Below are positions 57,201-64,000 of a stretch of DNA of 64,000 nt, one piece after another. The DNA is from Pycnopodia helianthoides. Lineage: Eukaryota; Echinodermata; Asteroidea; Forcipulatida; Asteriidae. Where the stretch lies: assembly GCA_032158295.1 (NCBI GenBank), contig CM063248.1, positions 1-64,000 on the forward strand. Reading direction: 5' to 3'. Both the position numbers and the translations under genes were made by a program. Numbering within the stretch: the first letter of the stretch is position 1; every line of letters begins with the position of its first letter. The notes below the pieces were generated by a model, which was not told where the DNA came from, made no database searches, and saw only the letters and a list, made by a program, of their open reading frames with translations.

Positions 57201-59848
57201 GACTCTTGCTGATCCAGGTAAGTGACACACCGGCTTCGTTGGGCTACTTGGTAAAAAAATATATACCAAGACATGACTCCAAAGGTCTCACAGGAGAAGA
57301 ACGGTTTCTAAAACAAACCATCAAATTTTGCTACACACGCGGCGGGCCGGGACGACCACGGACTGTTTATCCCATACAGCTGGTCTACGTCTATGTAATA
57401 GCTGCAATATGTTGAAGAAACGTTGTCCATTGCAAGTTCGTCTTAAATAGAATACAAGTTGGTGTTGATCGGACTGGACTGACGTATGTTTATGTCGGTT
57501 TTTATTTACACGTGAATTTGTGCTTGATGGATATGAAGACTGGATCCTCATGCGTCGCCTTTGTTTTAACTAATACATAAACAGAGCACCAGTCTACTAA
57601 CAACATTGCGCAACAGTTTCGCATATACGCTGACATTTGACCGCATTTTGGGGCTTCACATTTTTCGTAAATTATGTGATATTTTGATGGTGTTATTTTC
57701 ACAACAACCATCTAAAAATTATTGTCTGTGATGCCACATCACTAAATTACGTAAAGCCGGTATGTCCCTTTAAACAGTGTGTGCCTTTTGAAACTATCTG
57801 ACATGTTTGCAATGTCATCACTCTTCAAACGTCTGGGGAGTACAAAATCGTCAGAAGTGTTGGATTACAAGTTTGGCTGGCCTTATGCTCAAATCACTGA
57901 ACTTGGGCCATTTGTTCAGTCAGTAGTTCAAGACCTATTGATGTCAAGAAAACTTTGCAATAAACAACCCTTGAAAATACTGCCACTGTAGTCTTAAAAA
58001 TGATTGCATGGCGATCCAGCCGTAGTCTTAGCCGGCAATTCAGATGTGTTTTATCTACATTAAAATCAGCACATTAAGGTAATTTCTTCTCATGATGCAA
58101 TTCTCCCTTGATAGATTACTGCATGGTGGACTTTGTCAAACCAAACCTTCTTGGTACGAGGAAGGAGTTCTCGAATCGTTTTGTCAATCCCATCACCAAT
58201 GGTCAGTTTGCCAACTCTACAGAAAGAGATGTCGAGATCATGAAGAGAAGAGCTCATGTACTGCATGACCTGCTGAATGGTTGTGTACAGGTAGGATCTT
58301 ATCAAGGGATGGGGAGAGGGACAAGTCTTCACTCAGTCTTATAAAAGGCAATCAATTTATTTCTTAGTGAAGGGCACCTCTATGAGGGAAGTCGAAAATT
58401 TCACTGGAATGTTTTACAGGCTCATTTAAAGAAACAAAACACAAATTGTTGTGGTCTCATTGTAATCATGAACCAATCTTGTTAGGAAATATTAATAATG
58501 AGTATGAAGTTCAACCAATGTTTATCAAAAAAGTTAATAAAATTGTATTTTCATTCTCCAGAGAAAGGACCACAGCATCCTCACCGAGTTCCTCCTCCCG
58601 AAATACGAGTACGTTGTCTCGGTACGCCTCTCGCCCGTCCAGATCAAGCTCTATGAGGTATATCTCCAGTCCCAGTCTCGTAATGACAGTGGTTTAGGTT
58701 TGTTTGCTGACTACCAGCAACCCATGAGGATATGGACTCATCCCCATGTATTGAAACTCTGTGAGATCCGAGAACAGACCAAGAAGGAAGAGAAAGATGG
58801 GTGGGTGCCGTTCTTTTTAAAAGTATTTTTAAAGATCTGTTCTACCGAATCCCGAAACTTATCGGCGTTTACAATAATGCCTAACGGCCATGAAAAGCAT
58901 AGCAATTCATCTTAGGGACCATTTTGAGATTTCCATGTCACCATTTAGAGCATTTTCTCCAGATTCTGGTGGAAAAAGAAACATTTTGAATCGCGAAGAA
59001 CATTTTTAAATTTCACAACAAGTATCAAAATCTCTCTCTTTGTATTGTACAGGAAACATGAGAATAACAGTGAATAAAAAAATGAACGTGACAAAATGGA
59101 GAAGTGAAAAAGACTAGATGACTAAGAAAGGAAAAACATTTCTTCCTGTTTCTAAAAGGTTCAGTCTGCCAATTAAAACAGGAAATAGGAAAATCAAAAT
59201 TAAGGATCCCTTTGTTTCATCACAGGAAAAGGTATATAGACCTTATGCACATGACATAATTAATTGAGTAGGGCGCCCTTGGCTAACGGTCAAAAGAAGG
59301 TTGCTCATTGGCTCATTATCTGGGCTGCGCATACAAAATGTGCCTTTTCCATTGTTTCATCATTATTTTACCTAACATGGCGGCGTGATGACGTTCATAT
59401 AAATAGAAAATAATCTTCTCAGAGTAATAATGCCCTCCAGGAACAAACCAGAAAAGAAGAAAAAACCGAGGAATGACTCTGGAGACTCCGACAGCAGTAT
59501 GGAAATCAACAAAGCGTGGAAGACAAGAAGTGGATGTTTTGACCCAAATTGTGGTAAGAGAAGTGTAATAACAGATTATGTACAGGAACAAATGGATTAG
59601 TTTCAATTTGAAAGCTCACTGATTAAGTTCACATGCCTGGAATTAAATGGAGGACGCGAAGGCCATGGCCTTGTTGCCCTTGTCTTGGCCTTGGTGTCCC
59701 TTCAAAGATGGAATTCCATGTCTGGATTCATAGCAGTAGAAATCATCTAGAAAAACACTTCCATCAGAAATACTGTCCAAGTCCAGGAAATGTCATTTAA
59801 AAAACTCCCAAATCATATTAAAATTATTTGGTCCCCCCTCAAAAAAAA

Positions 59849-59939
<91 letters not shown>

Positions 59940-62900
59940 GCGGCGAGACAAGGAACACTGCTTCAGATCGGCTCTCGATTCTATAGAAGATAAATATTGT
60001 TTCCTGCTGTTTGTTATACATCAAAAGTTAACTCCTTGTTGGTACTACTTGGTAGACACCGCAGGGCAAGTTTGACGACAACTAGTTACCATCTTGTTGC
60101 TATTTTTGGTGGAAAAGTGTTGGATTTTTCTGTATTCAGAAAACTTTCTTCAACGTAGACCGCACAGTGTACATTGAGTCAGTGAACGGACGCGCGTATC
60201 AACTGCGTCCTTTGGAACATCTTGATTACAACCAGTGTTTAGTGGTCTCCGTAGGGTTGGATATTCTACAGCGTTGCTGTATGTAGTTCTCCCTAAAACT
60301 ACAAACTTTCTCACAATTGTGTGATGTTTATAATGAGTGCTATGGAGCATCAAGTCAACGGTGAAAGAGTGACAAACTCCCAGAGAGGAAGTCCTTCACC
60401 CGATCTGGTTGGTATGCCTGAGCAGGTACTACCAGATCGTGTCCAAACTGCTCACAACAGGATTCGTGTTGCAACCAGGAGAAAATGGAGTAAGGCTGAT
60501 AACAAAATGGCGATGGAATGTTATATTAAAAGTGAGCCGGACAAGAGAGGATACAGAAAGAGAATGTTTAGCCTATGGCAGGATAAAGAAATGTTTGAGA
60601 TCAGTGAGCAGCGTCTTGCAGACCAGATAAGTACTATCAAACGGAACCAGTGGTTAACAAACGTGGAAATTGAGGAGATGAGGAGGATAGTACAAGCTGA
60701 AAGAGATAGAACGGAGGTTGTTAACCACCAAGTACCGGAGGAGGTGGCTGCTGCTAATAGCGAAGATGTGGTTGAGCAGCCAGGGTTGCTAGACAGTCAG
60801 GGTGACGATGGCATAGACGAAGAGGGAGGTGTAGAGTGTACGGAGGAGGAGGTGCAAATTAAAACCAGGATTCAAGAGGTGATGGAAGCGGCTAAGGGGT
60901 CAAGCGGGTGGAGTATCCCATCTTTGCGCCGGGTCCCAAGGAAAAGGCTGACAGAAATGTCAGCCGTGGTAAGTAAAGTCCTTGGGTCAGTAAGTACAAA
61001 TAATCTGTCGGAAACTAACCGTCTTATTTTTGCTGGGGCAGTTGTAGTAGGGGAAAAGTTAGGTGTGAAGGCTTCACAATCAAAACAGGAAAACAGTACA
61101 CCATGGTGGAAACGTCGTCTGGAGGGTCAAATTAAAGAATTACGGAAAGACCTCAGTAGAATAGAACAAATGAAAAAGGGTTTAATAAAAGGTTCAGACT
61201 TGAGGAATACAATCATGACAAAGTATAATGTCAAAGGTAAGGGGGTGAATGTTGTCATAGAGGAGATTAAGCAAAGGGTAAAGGCTAAGGCTGCAAAGGT
61301 GAAGAGGTATGTTGATAGGGTCAAGCAGTTTCACCAAAATAGGCTATTTAACACCAATCAGCGTCGGTTGTTCAAGGAATTAGACGGAAAGAATGACAGC
61401 ACGCAAGTGGGCCCGAGGCCAGCAGAGGCAAAAACTTTCTGGGGTAGTATTTGGGACCAACCAATACAGCACAACCGACAAGCGGAATGGCTAACGAATG
61501 TGAAAGATGAATTGAGAGGGGTACAGCAGCAAGAAGGGTTCCAGATTGACGTGGACAAGGTAAAGAGACAGGTAAAGAAAGTGCCAAATTGGAAAGCCCC
61601 GGGTCCGGACCAAGTGCATGGGTACTGGTTGAAGAACTTCCGTAGTTTGCATGAGCGAATGGCCCTACAACTGCAAGACTGTTTAGTACAGGGTAAGGTC
61701 CCATCTTGGATGACTGAGGCAAGAACGGTTCTGATCATAAAGGATGTCAAGAAAGGTAACATTGCGAGTAATTATAGACCAATCACGTGCTTACCTGTGA
61801 TGTATAAACTTTTGACCAGTATGATTGCAGAAGACCTCTATCGCCATATGGATGACCAGAAGTTGTTTCCAGAGGAGCAGAAAGGCTGTAAGAAGCGGTC
61901 CAGAGGTACGAAAGATCAACTTATCATTGACAAGGCTGTACTGAAGGATTGCAGGAGCAGAAAGACTAATTTGGCAATGGCGTGGATCGACTACAAGAAG
62001 GCGTATGACATGGTATCGCACACATGGATAATGGAATGTCTGGATATGGTTGGAGTGGCTGATGCAGTAAAACGTCTTTTAGGTGAGAGCATGAAGACGT
62101 GGCGAACAAATCTGACAGCCAATGACGATAGTCTGGGCAAGGTATGCATAAGAAGAGGTAATTTCCAAGGTGACTCTCTGTCTCCACTGCTGTTTGTTCT
62201 GGCACTGATGCCCCTGTCGATGATTCTGAGGAAGGTGAGCGCAGGTTATGTAATGAAGAAGGACGGATGTAAGATCAACCATCTGCTTTTTATGGACGAT
62301 TTAAAGTTGTTTGCAAAGAATGAGGCGGAGATCGATTCTCTGGTGCAGACCGTCAGGATTTTCAGTGCTGACATCGGGATGCAGTTCGGTCTGGAGAAAT
62401 GTGCTTCAATGGCCATGAAGAGGGGAAAGAGGGTACACTCCGATGGCATCGCTCTGCCAGATGGTGCACAGATGAGGGCTCTAGGCGAGGAGGAGAGTTA
62501 TCGGTATCTTGGTGTTCTTGAATCGGACCATGTGCTTCACGAGGAATCAAAGGTAAGGCTGAGGGCAGAATACATCAGGCGGGTGAAGAAATGTTTAAAG
62601 TCCAAACTGAACGGGGGGAACATGATTAAGGCGATTAACACGTGGGCCGTGTCTTTGATGAGGTACAGTGGGGGTATTGTGGGGTGGACCAAGGAAGATC
62701 TAGATGTCACGGACAGGAGAACAAGGAAACTGATGACCATGCATGGCATGCTACATCCGCGGTCAAATGTCAGCAGACTCTATCTTCCGAGGTCAGAGGG
62801 CGGAAGGGGGTTACTGAGCGTGGCAGACAGTGTTAACATCGAGCGCAGGAGCTTGCATTGTCATATTAGGAGGACCGAGGAGAACTTGTTGATGGTTGCC

Positions 62901-63815
62901 CAAAAGTACACGAGGGAAGACGAAGTTGGGCCGAAGGAGTACAAGAGGGGAAAGAAAGAGGAAAGACATCAAGATTGGAGGAACAAGCCACTTCATGGCC
63001 GGTTCTTGAGATGTACTGAAGAGGTAGCGAGCCCCAAGTCATGGAATTGGTTAAAGAGCGGAGAACTAAAGAAGGAAACCGAGGGTTTGATTACTGCGGC
63101 GCAAGACCAGTCACTAAGGACAAATGTTATGAAGGCAAGGATCGAGAGAGCAAACGTCTCTCCTATGTGCAGAATGTGTTACAAGGCAGAAGAGACTGTA
63201 TTTCATATTGTCAGCGAATGTAGTATGATGGCCCAGACGGAGTACAAAGGAAGACATGACAAGTTGGCAAAGGTGATTCACTGGGATCTGTGTAAGAAGT
63301 ATGGTGTCCAAGTGCATGCGAAATGGTACGACCACGTTCCGGAGAAAGTTGTAGAGACCGACCAGGTCAAGATTCTCTGGGATTTTAACATTCAGACTGA
63401 TCATGTTATAGAACATAGGCGTCCGGATGTTGTAGTCTTAGATAAGACGACGAAGATGTGTCATCTCATTGACATAGCTGTGCCGGGTGATATCAGGGTA
63501 GCTTCGAAGGAGACGGAAAAGATCCACAAGTACCAAGACCTGGCCAGGGAACTCCGTAAGATTTGGCAGGTGAAAGTGAAAGTAGTCCCTGTGGTTGTTG
63601 GAGCACTTTGCACCATTCCCAAAGCACTGGGGAAACATCTAGATGAAATAGGGACAAATGTGAGGATAGATCTGTTACAGAAGGCGGCGCTTTTGGGAAC
63701 AGCGAGGATCCTGAGAAAGACCCTTGAGATCTAAGGCTACGGGACGTAGCCTGACTCGAGGAGTAACCGGCACAAATGAAAATGGAATCTTTCTTTTGCA
63801 TGCTGTGATAAGATG

Positions 63816-63881
<66 letters not shown>

Positions 63882-64000
63882 TAAAGACCAAAATAATTAT
63901 GTTCTCCCCTTTAACTTTCAGAGAATGTGACAAGATCTCCATCCCCAGTCCGGACGTCCAAACCCAAATGGTATGATGAGTTTATTCAAGAAGGTGATGA
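43898..64000 (+). CDS. ATRX: ATRX-like SNF2 chromatin remodeller, spliced, 3' partial
   Basis: Exons in order: 43898-45287 (plus two tandem copies to 46714), 49944-50093, 50593-50726, 55638-~55737, 56209-56346, 57043-57217, 58115-58290, 58562-58800, 59423-59553, 63922 onward. Matches to ATRX: SNFDSDLERQVK, HGRKNIRKII, LETKEPILA, LKPHQ, LEGVQFMWDC, GCILAHCMGLG, LVVAPFNTVLNWVAEFEKW, NGGVMVMGYELYRQ, NPITNGQFANSTERDV, MRIWTHPHVLKL and KPKWYDEF. ATRX is a nuclear SNF2 translocase that works with DAXX to place H3.3 in heterochromatin. The exon for DEGH..TGTPLQN is not seen between 57217 and 58115 (those splice in phase without it), and GKTLQ is missing after 55737. One-base losses break the frame near 44620, 46298 and 50700. 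Either a damaged or inactive copy, or assembly errors; family assignment is firm. Confidence 0.85.
44731..46849 (+). repeat. Triplicated 714-bp unit holding exon end plus intron
   Basis: Units start 44731, 45445 and 46159 at 'aggacaaggactccgac', exactly 714 bp apart. Each has 556 bp of exon, the GTAAGT donor and a 158-bp intron piece. The copies differ at a few bases (GAATAT/GAAGAT; GGGGAA/GGAAAA; four to six changes in copy 3), so they are true separate copies. Copy 3 lacks one G near 46298 and has a shorter, altered intron. 714 is 238 codons, and the intron has no stop in copies 1-2, so the frame stays open right through 46349. Confidence 0.93.
46720..48952. repeat. Intron with TGACGTC-type dispersed repeats
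   Basis: From about 47035 the sequence is the family seen at 5.1-5.9 and 8.4-10.4 kb ('ggtgttcgtgca' start, 'cttccggatcaaaccgaaag', repeated 'ccacatattggatgtttaca' blocks). No exon is visible. Confidence 0.6.
48953..49812 (-). mobile_element. tRNA-derived SINE split by the solo LTR
   Basis: On the minus strand 49812-49697 reads a tRNA-like head with GGTTCGAATCCCAG (B box) and an A-box-like GCCGAGCATTTAAGAGC, then continues 'gtccttgagcaagatac'. After removal of the LTR and one GTAT, it goes on into 'tttaaagaggttgggc'. Outer limits of the SINE are approximate. Confidence 0.6.
49003..49696 (-). mobile_element. Solo LTR of the gypsy family
   Basis: 694 bp, differing from the full element's LTRs at only a few sites (for example CCTCGG for CCTCAG, ACAAACAC for ACAAGCAC, CAGTAGG for CAGCAGG, GGCAGAT for GGCGGAT, CCTAAAT for CCTATAT). 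It is flanked by GTAT on both sides (48999-49002, 49697-49700), showing LTR-LTR recombination after a proper insertion. Confidence 0.95.
49944..50093 (+). CDS. ATRX-like exon, basic Arg/Lys segment before the helicase
   Basis: A TAG acceptor and a GTAATC donor bound exactly 50 codons in phase 0: DSDPKKGTTIKHGRKNIRKI, then EETVRAAKEEKERRKRISDK. This is the conserved KGRKKIRKI..EEEERRKRI stretch directly N-terminal to the ATRX helicase. Confidence 0.85.
50593..50726 (+). CDS. ATRX-like exon leading into the helicase, one base short
   Basis: After a CAG acceptor it reads MTNISNETAEKMG..LEYNLETKEPILAV. It then needs a frame change near 50697-50703 to read SLAKQLKPHQ before CAG|GT. The exon is 134 bases; 135 would keep phase 0 with the next exon (55638), so a single base is missing. 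Confidence 0.75.
50745..54084. repeat. 3.3-kb minisatellite, ~15-bp unit CCTTCATCACTACTA
   Basis: More than 200 units of about 15-16 bp. Between 50.75 and 53.9 kb the units carry very many one-base losses and gains, while units after 53.95 kb are clean, as expected from poorly corrected reads. The array starts immediately after an ATRX exon donor. Confidence 0.95.
54085..54530. repeat. 446-bp segment, duplicated at 55038-55483
   Basis: Starts 'cattggacattgtccttc' and ends 'aatcacatgc'. The copy 953 bp downstream has only scattered differences, so minisatellite plus unique segment were duplicated together. Confidence 0.92.
54531..55037. repeat. Second minisatellite block, clean copies
   Basis: Roughly 33 units of the same 15-bp motif with few indels, between the two 446-bp copies. 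Tyr/Pro/Leu frames here are repeat artefacts. Confidence 0.95.
55038..55483. repeat. Second copy of the 446-bp segment
   Basis: Matches 54085-54530 and ends at the same 'cacatgc' before unique intron sequence. Confidence 0.92.
55638..56346 (+). CDS. ATRX-like helicase exons with lost Walker A end
   Basis: Exon 55638-~55737 reads LEGVQFMWDCTYESLKKVEE and GCILAHCMGLG. In ATRX the next residues are GKTLQ at the exon end; here the sequence runs GGTCCATTATTC and no GKT is found up to the next exon. Exon 56209-56346 (46 codons, GTG start after CTCTCTAG, GTATAC donor) has VITYLHTIM and LVVAPFNTVLNWVAEFEKW, the motif Ia region. Confidence 0.8.
56740..56955 (-). mobile_element. tRNA-derived SINE
   Basis: The minus strand has an A box (GGCGCAGTGGTTTA) and B box (GGTTCGAATCC) about 35 bases apart, then a tail with GTGGGTTTTCCCCTGG typical of metazoan tRNA-SINEs. 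The ends are approximate. Confidence 0.7.
57043..57217 (+). CDS. ATRX-like helicase exon before motif II
   Basis: VYEITNNKPNRQQVDTLKLW, then NGGVMVMGYELYRQ and FTKTLADPG. Starts after CTCAG and ends in phase 1 at GTAAGT. In ATRX the next exon carries VVCDEGH. Confidence 0.85.
57224..57769. mobile_element. Short TTAA TIR element next to a splice donor
   Basis: GACACACCGGCTTCGTTGGG begins 6 bases after the exon end. The right end AAAGCCGGTATGTCCCT is followed by TTAA (57770-57773). The left tip and its TTAA are missing, so the left junction is truncated. Confidence 0.75.
57770..58114. other. Intron; no DEGH exon found
   Basis: A 70-codon frame (57779-57991, with KRLGSTKSSEVLDYKFGWPY) looks somewhat protein-like but matches nothing I know in SNF2 helicases. 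Confidence 0.4.
58115..58290 (+). CDS. ATRX-like helicase exon after motif III
   Basis: With the one base left from 57217 it reads DYCMVDFVKPNLLG, NPITNGQFANSTERDVEI and RAHVLHDLLNGCVQ, aligning with the ATRX stretch that follows TGTPLQNN. The donor is GTAGGA. Confidence 0.85.
58562..58800 (+). CDS. ATRX-like exon between the helicase lobes
   Basis: RKDHSILTEFLLPKYEYVVS, RLSPVQIKLYEVYLQ and MRIWTHPHVLKLCEI, matching the ATRX RKDY..IWTHP block. Ends in phase 2 at GTGGGT. The conserved IWTHP is intact. Confidence 0.85.
58801..59422. other. Intron, no element recognised
   Basis: AT-rich sequence without an exon or known repeat that I can support. Flanking splice phases agree (2 then 1 base). 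Confidence 0.5.
59423..59553 (+). CDS. ATRX-like exon, Lys/Ser linker
   Basis: Reads KKKKPRNDSGDSDSS, then MEINKAWKTRSG, the counterpart of the ATRX KKGKK..SGSDNDVEVIKVW linker. Ends GTAAGA in phase 1; the exon at 63922 completes the codon. Confidence 0.8.
59848..59938. repeat. (AAT)n tract, 5' side of the LINE
   Basis: About 29 uninterrupted AAT units directly before the LINE start. Confidence 0.97.
59939..63816 (+). mobile_element. Full-length R4/Dong-like LINE in a TAA microsatellite
   Basis: About 3.88 kb between two (AAT)n tracts, in an ATRX-like intron and in the gene's orientation. It has a ~380-bp 5' leader, one long intact ORF and a ~80-bp 3' UTR that abuts (AAT)n without poly(A). 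Bombyx Dong is known to insert into TAA repeats, and R4/Dong elements have a single ORF with a restriction-like endonuclease, as here. Confidence 0.85.
60321..63734 (+). CDS. LINE protein: RT plus restriction-like endonuclease
   Basis: One 1137-codon frame without stops. The N-terminus has RRKWSKADNKMAMECYI, a basic segment of the kind seen in R4/Dong proteins. RT from about residue 425: PNWKAPGPDQVHGYWLKNF, NYRPITCLPVMYKLLTSMI, AWIDYKKAYDMVSH, RRGNFQGDSLSPLLFVLAL and the catalytic FMDD near 656. Near 945 is a C-x2-C-x7-H-x4-C knuckle (CRMCYKAEETVFHIVSEC). Near 1032 the endonuclease signature RPDVVVLD..HLIDIAVPGD gives the PD..D pair of the PD-(D/E)XK fold, with a following Lys region. The protein nicks its target and reverse transcribes its RNA there. 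An in-frame ATG at 60324 or 60333 is the likely start; ORF completeness suggests recent activity. Confidence 0.9.
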   Translation: MMFIMSAMEHQVNGERVTNSQRGSPSPDLVGMPEQVLPDRVQTAHNRIRVATRRKWSKADNKMAMECYIKSEPDKRGYRKRMFSLWQDKEMFEISEQRLADQISTIKRNQWLTNVEIEEMRRIVQAERDRTEVVNHQVPEEVAAANSEDVVEQPGLLDSQGDDGIDEEGGVECTEEEVQIKTRIQEVMEAAKGSSGWSIPSLRRVPRKRLTEMSAVVSKVLGSVSTNNLSETNRLIFAGAVVVGEKLGVKASQSKQENSTPWWKRRLEGQIKELRKDLSRIEQMKKGLIKGSDLRNTIMTKYNVKGKGVNVVIEEIKQRVKAKAAKVKRYVDRVKQFHQNRLFNTNQRRLFKELDGKNDSTQVGPRPAEAKTFWGSIWDQPIQHNRQAEWLTNVKDELRGVQQQEGFQIDVDKVKRQVKKVPNWKAPGPDQVHGYWLKNFRSLHERMALQLQDCLVQGKVPSWMTEARTVLIIKDVKKGNIASNYRPITCLPVMYKLLTSMIAEDLYRHMDDQKLFPEEQKGCKKRSRGTKDQLIIDKAVLKDCRSRKTNLAMAWIDYKKAYDMVSHTWIMECLDMVGVADAVKRLLGESMKTWRTNLTANDDSLGKVCIRRGNFQGDSLSPLLFVLALMPLSMILRKVSAGYVMKKDGCKINHLLFMDDLKLFAKNEAEIDSLVQTVRIFSADIGMQFGLEKCASMAMKRGKRVHSDGIALPDGAQMRALGEEESYRYLGVLESDHVLHEESKVRLRAEYIRRVKKCLKSKLNGGNMIKAINTWAVSLMRYSGGIVGWTKEDLDVTDRRTRKLMTMHGMLHPRSNVSRLYLPRSEGGRGLLSVADSVNIERRSLHCHIRRTEENLLMVAQKYTREDEVGPKEYKRGKKEERHQDWRNKPLHGRFLRCTEEVASPKSWNWLKSGELKKETEGLITAAQDQSLRTNVMKARIERANVSPMCRMCYKAEETVFHIVSECSMMAQTEYKGRHDKLAKVIHWDLCKKYGVQVHAKWYDHVPEKVVETDQVKILWDFNIQTDHVIEHRRPDVVVLDKTTKMCHLIDIAVPGDIRVASKETEKIHKYQDLARELRKIWQVKVKVVPVVVGALCTIPKALGKHLDEIGTNVRIDLLQKAALLGTARILRKTLEI
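63817..63877. repeat. (AAT)n tract, 3' side of the LINE
   Basis: About 20 AAT units, immediately after the LINE 3' end. Confidence 0.97.
63922..64000 (+). CDS. ATRX-like exon, runs off the window
   Basis: After CTTTAACTTTCAG the frame completes a GAG codon and reads NVTRSPSPVRTSKPKWYDEF, matching the PAPDWYKDF segment before the second ATRX helicase lobe. Confidence 0.8.

Noticed and set aside
63493..63942. 149-codon minus-strand ORF with a long Ile run
   Set aside because: Antisense of the LINE ORF end and the AAT tract.

Overview
The window is animal nuclear DNA. Its genes are spliced with GT..AG introns and sit in AT-rich, repeat-dense sequence holding gypsy, DIRS-like, PIF/Harbinger, LINE and tRNA-SINE elements. 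The repeat types fit a marine invertebrate deuterostome, and an echinoderm such as a sea star is my best guess. That is inference: there is no rRNA or mitochondrial marker here.

Layout. 0.4-2.5 kb (+): the 3' five exons of a gene encoding a bacterial-type (beta-class, PF01555-like) DNA amino-methyltransferase fold, with a poly(A) signal. 3.4-4.1 kb: a 41-bp satellite. 4.2-10.5 kb: a dispersed repeat family rich in TGACGTCA palindromes, interrupted by a decayed PIF/Harbinger transposon (6190-8355) that itself carries a nested MITE. 10.5-16.3 kb: a TTAA-flanked TIR element, blocks of CA-rich long repeats and LINE debris. 17785-26491 (-): a complete Ty3/gypsy element with identical 694-bp LTRs, gag, pol in the -1 frame behind a GGGAAAC slippery site, and a third reading frame with two C2H2 zinc fingers. 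26.7-27.0 kb (-): a signal-peptide plus PAN/apple-like exon just upstream of that insertion. 28.6-31.5 kb: LINE fragments and a second copy of the Harbinger MITE. 33.7-40.4 kb: a 4.4-kb element with 125-bp terminal inverted repeats around a decayed RecQ-like helicase, bracketed by two copies of another MITE. 40.6-41.8 kb: DIRS-type debris.

42.3-64 kb (+): most of an ATRX-like SNF2 chromatin-remodeller gene, running off the right edge. Its acidic/serine-rich exon is tandemly triplicated (714-bp unit). Its introns hold a solo gypsy LTR in a SINE, a roughly 4-kb 15-bp minisatellite, a TTAA MITE and a full-length R4/Dong-like LINE in a (TAA)n tract. The exon that should encode the Walker B/TGTPLQN motifs is not visible, and the Walker A GKT is missing from the end of its exon. 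At least three single-base frame lesions are also present.

Many of these one-base indels fall in homopolymers, and the minisatellite is noisy. Both suggest uncorrected long-read errors, so frame lesions should not be read as true pseudogenisation without read support.
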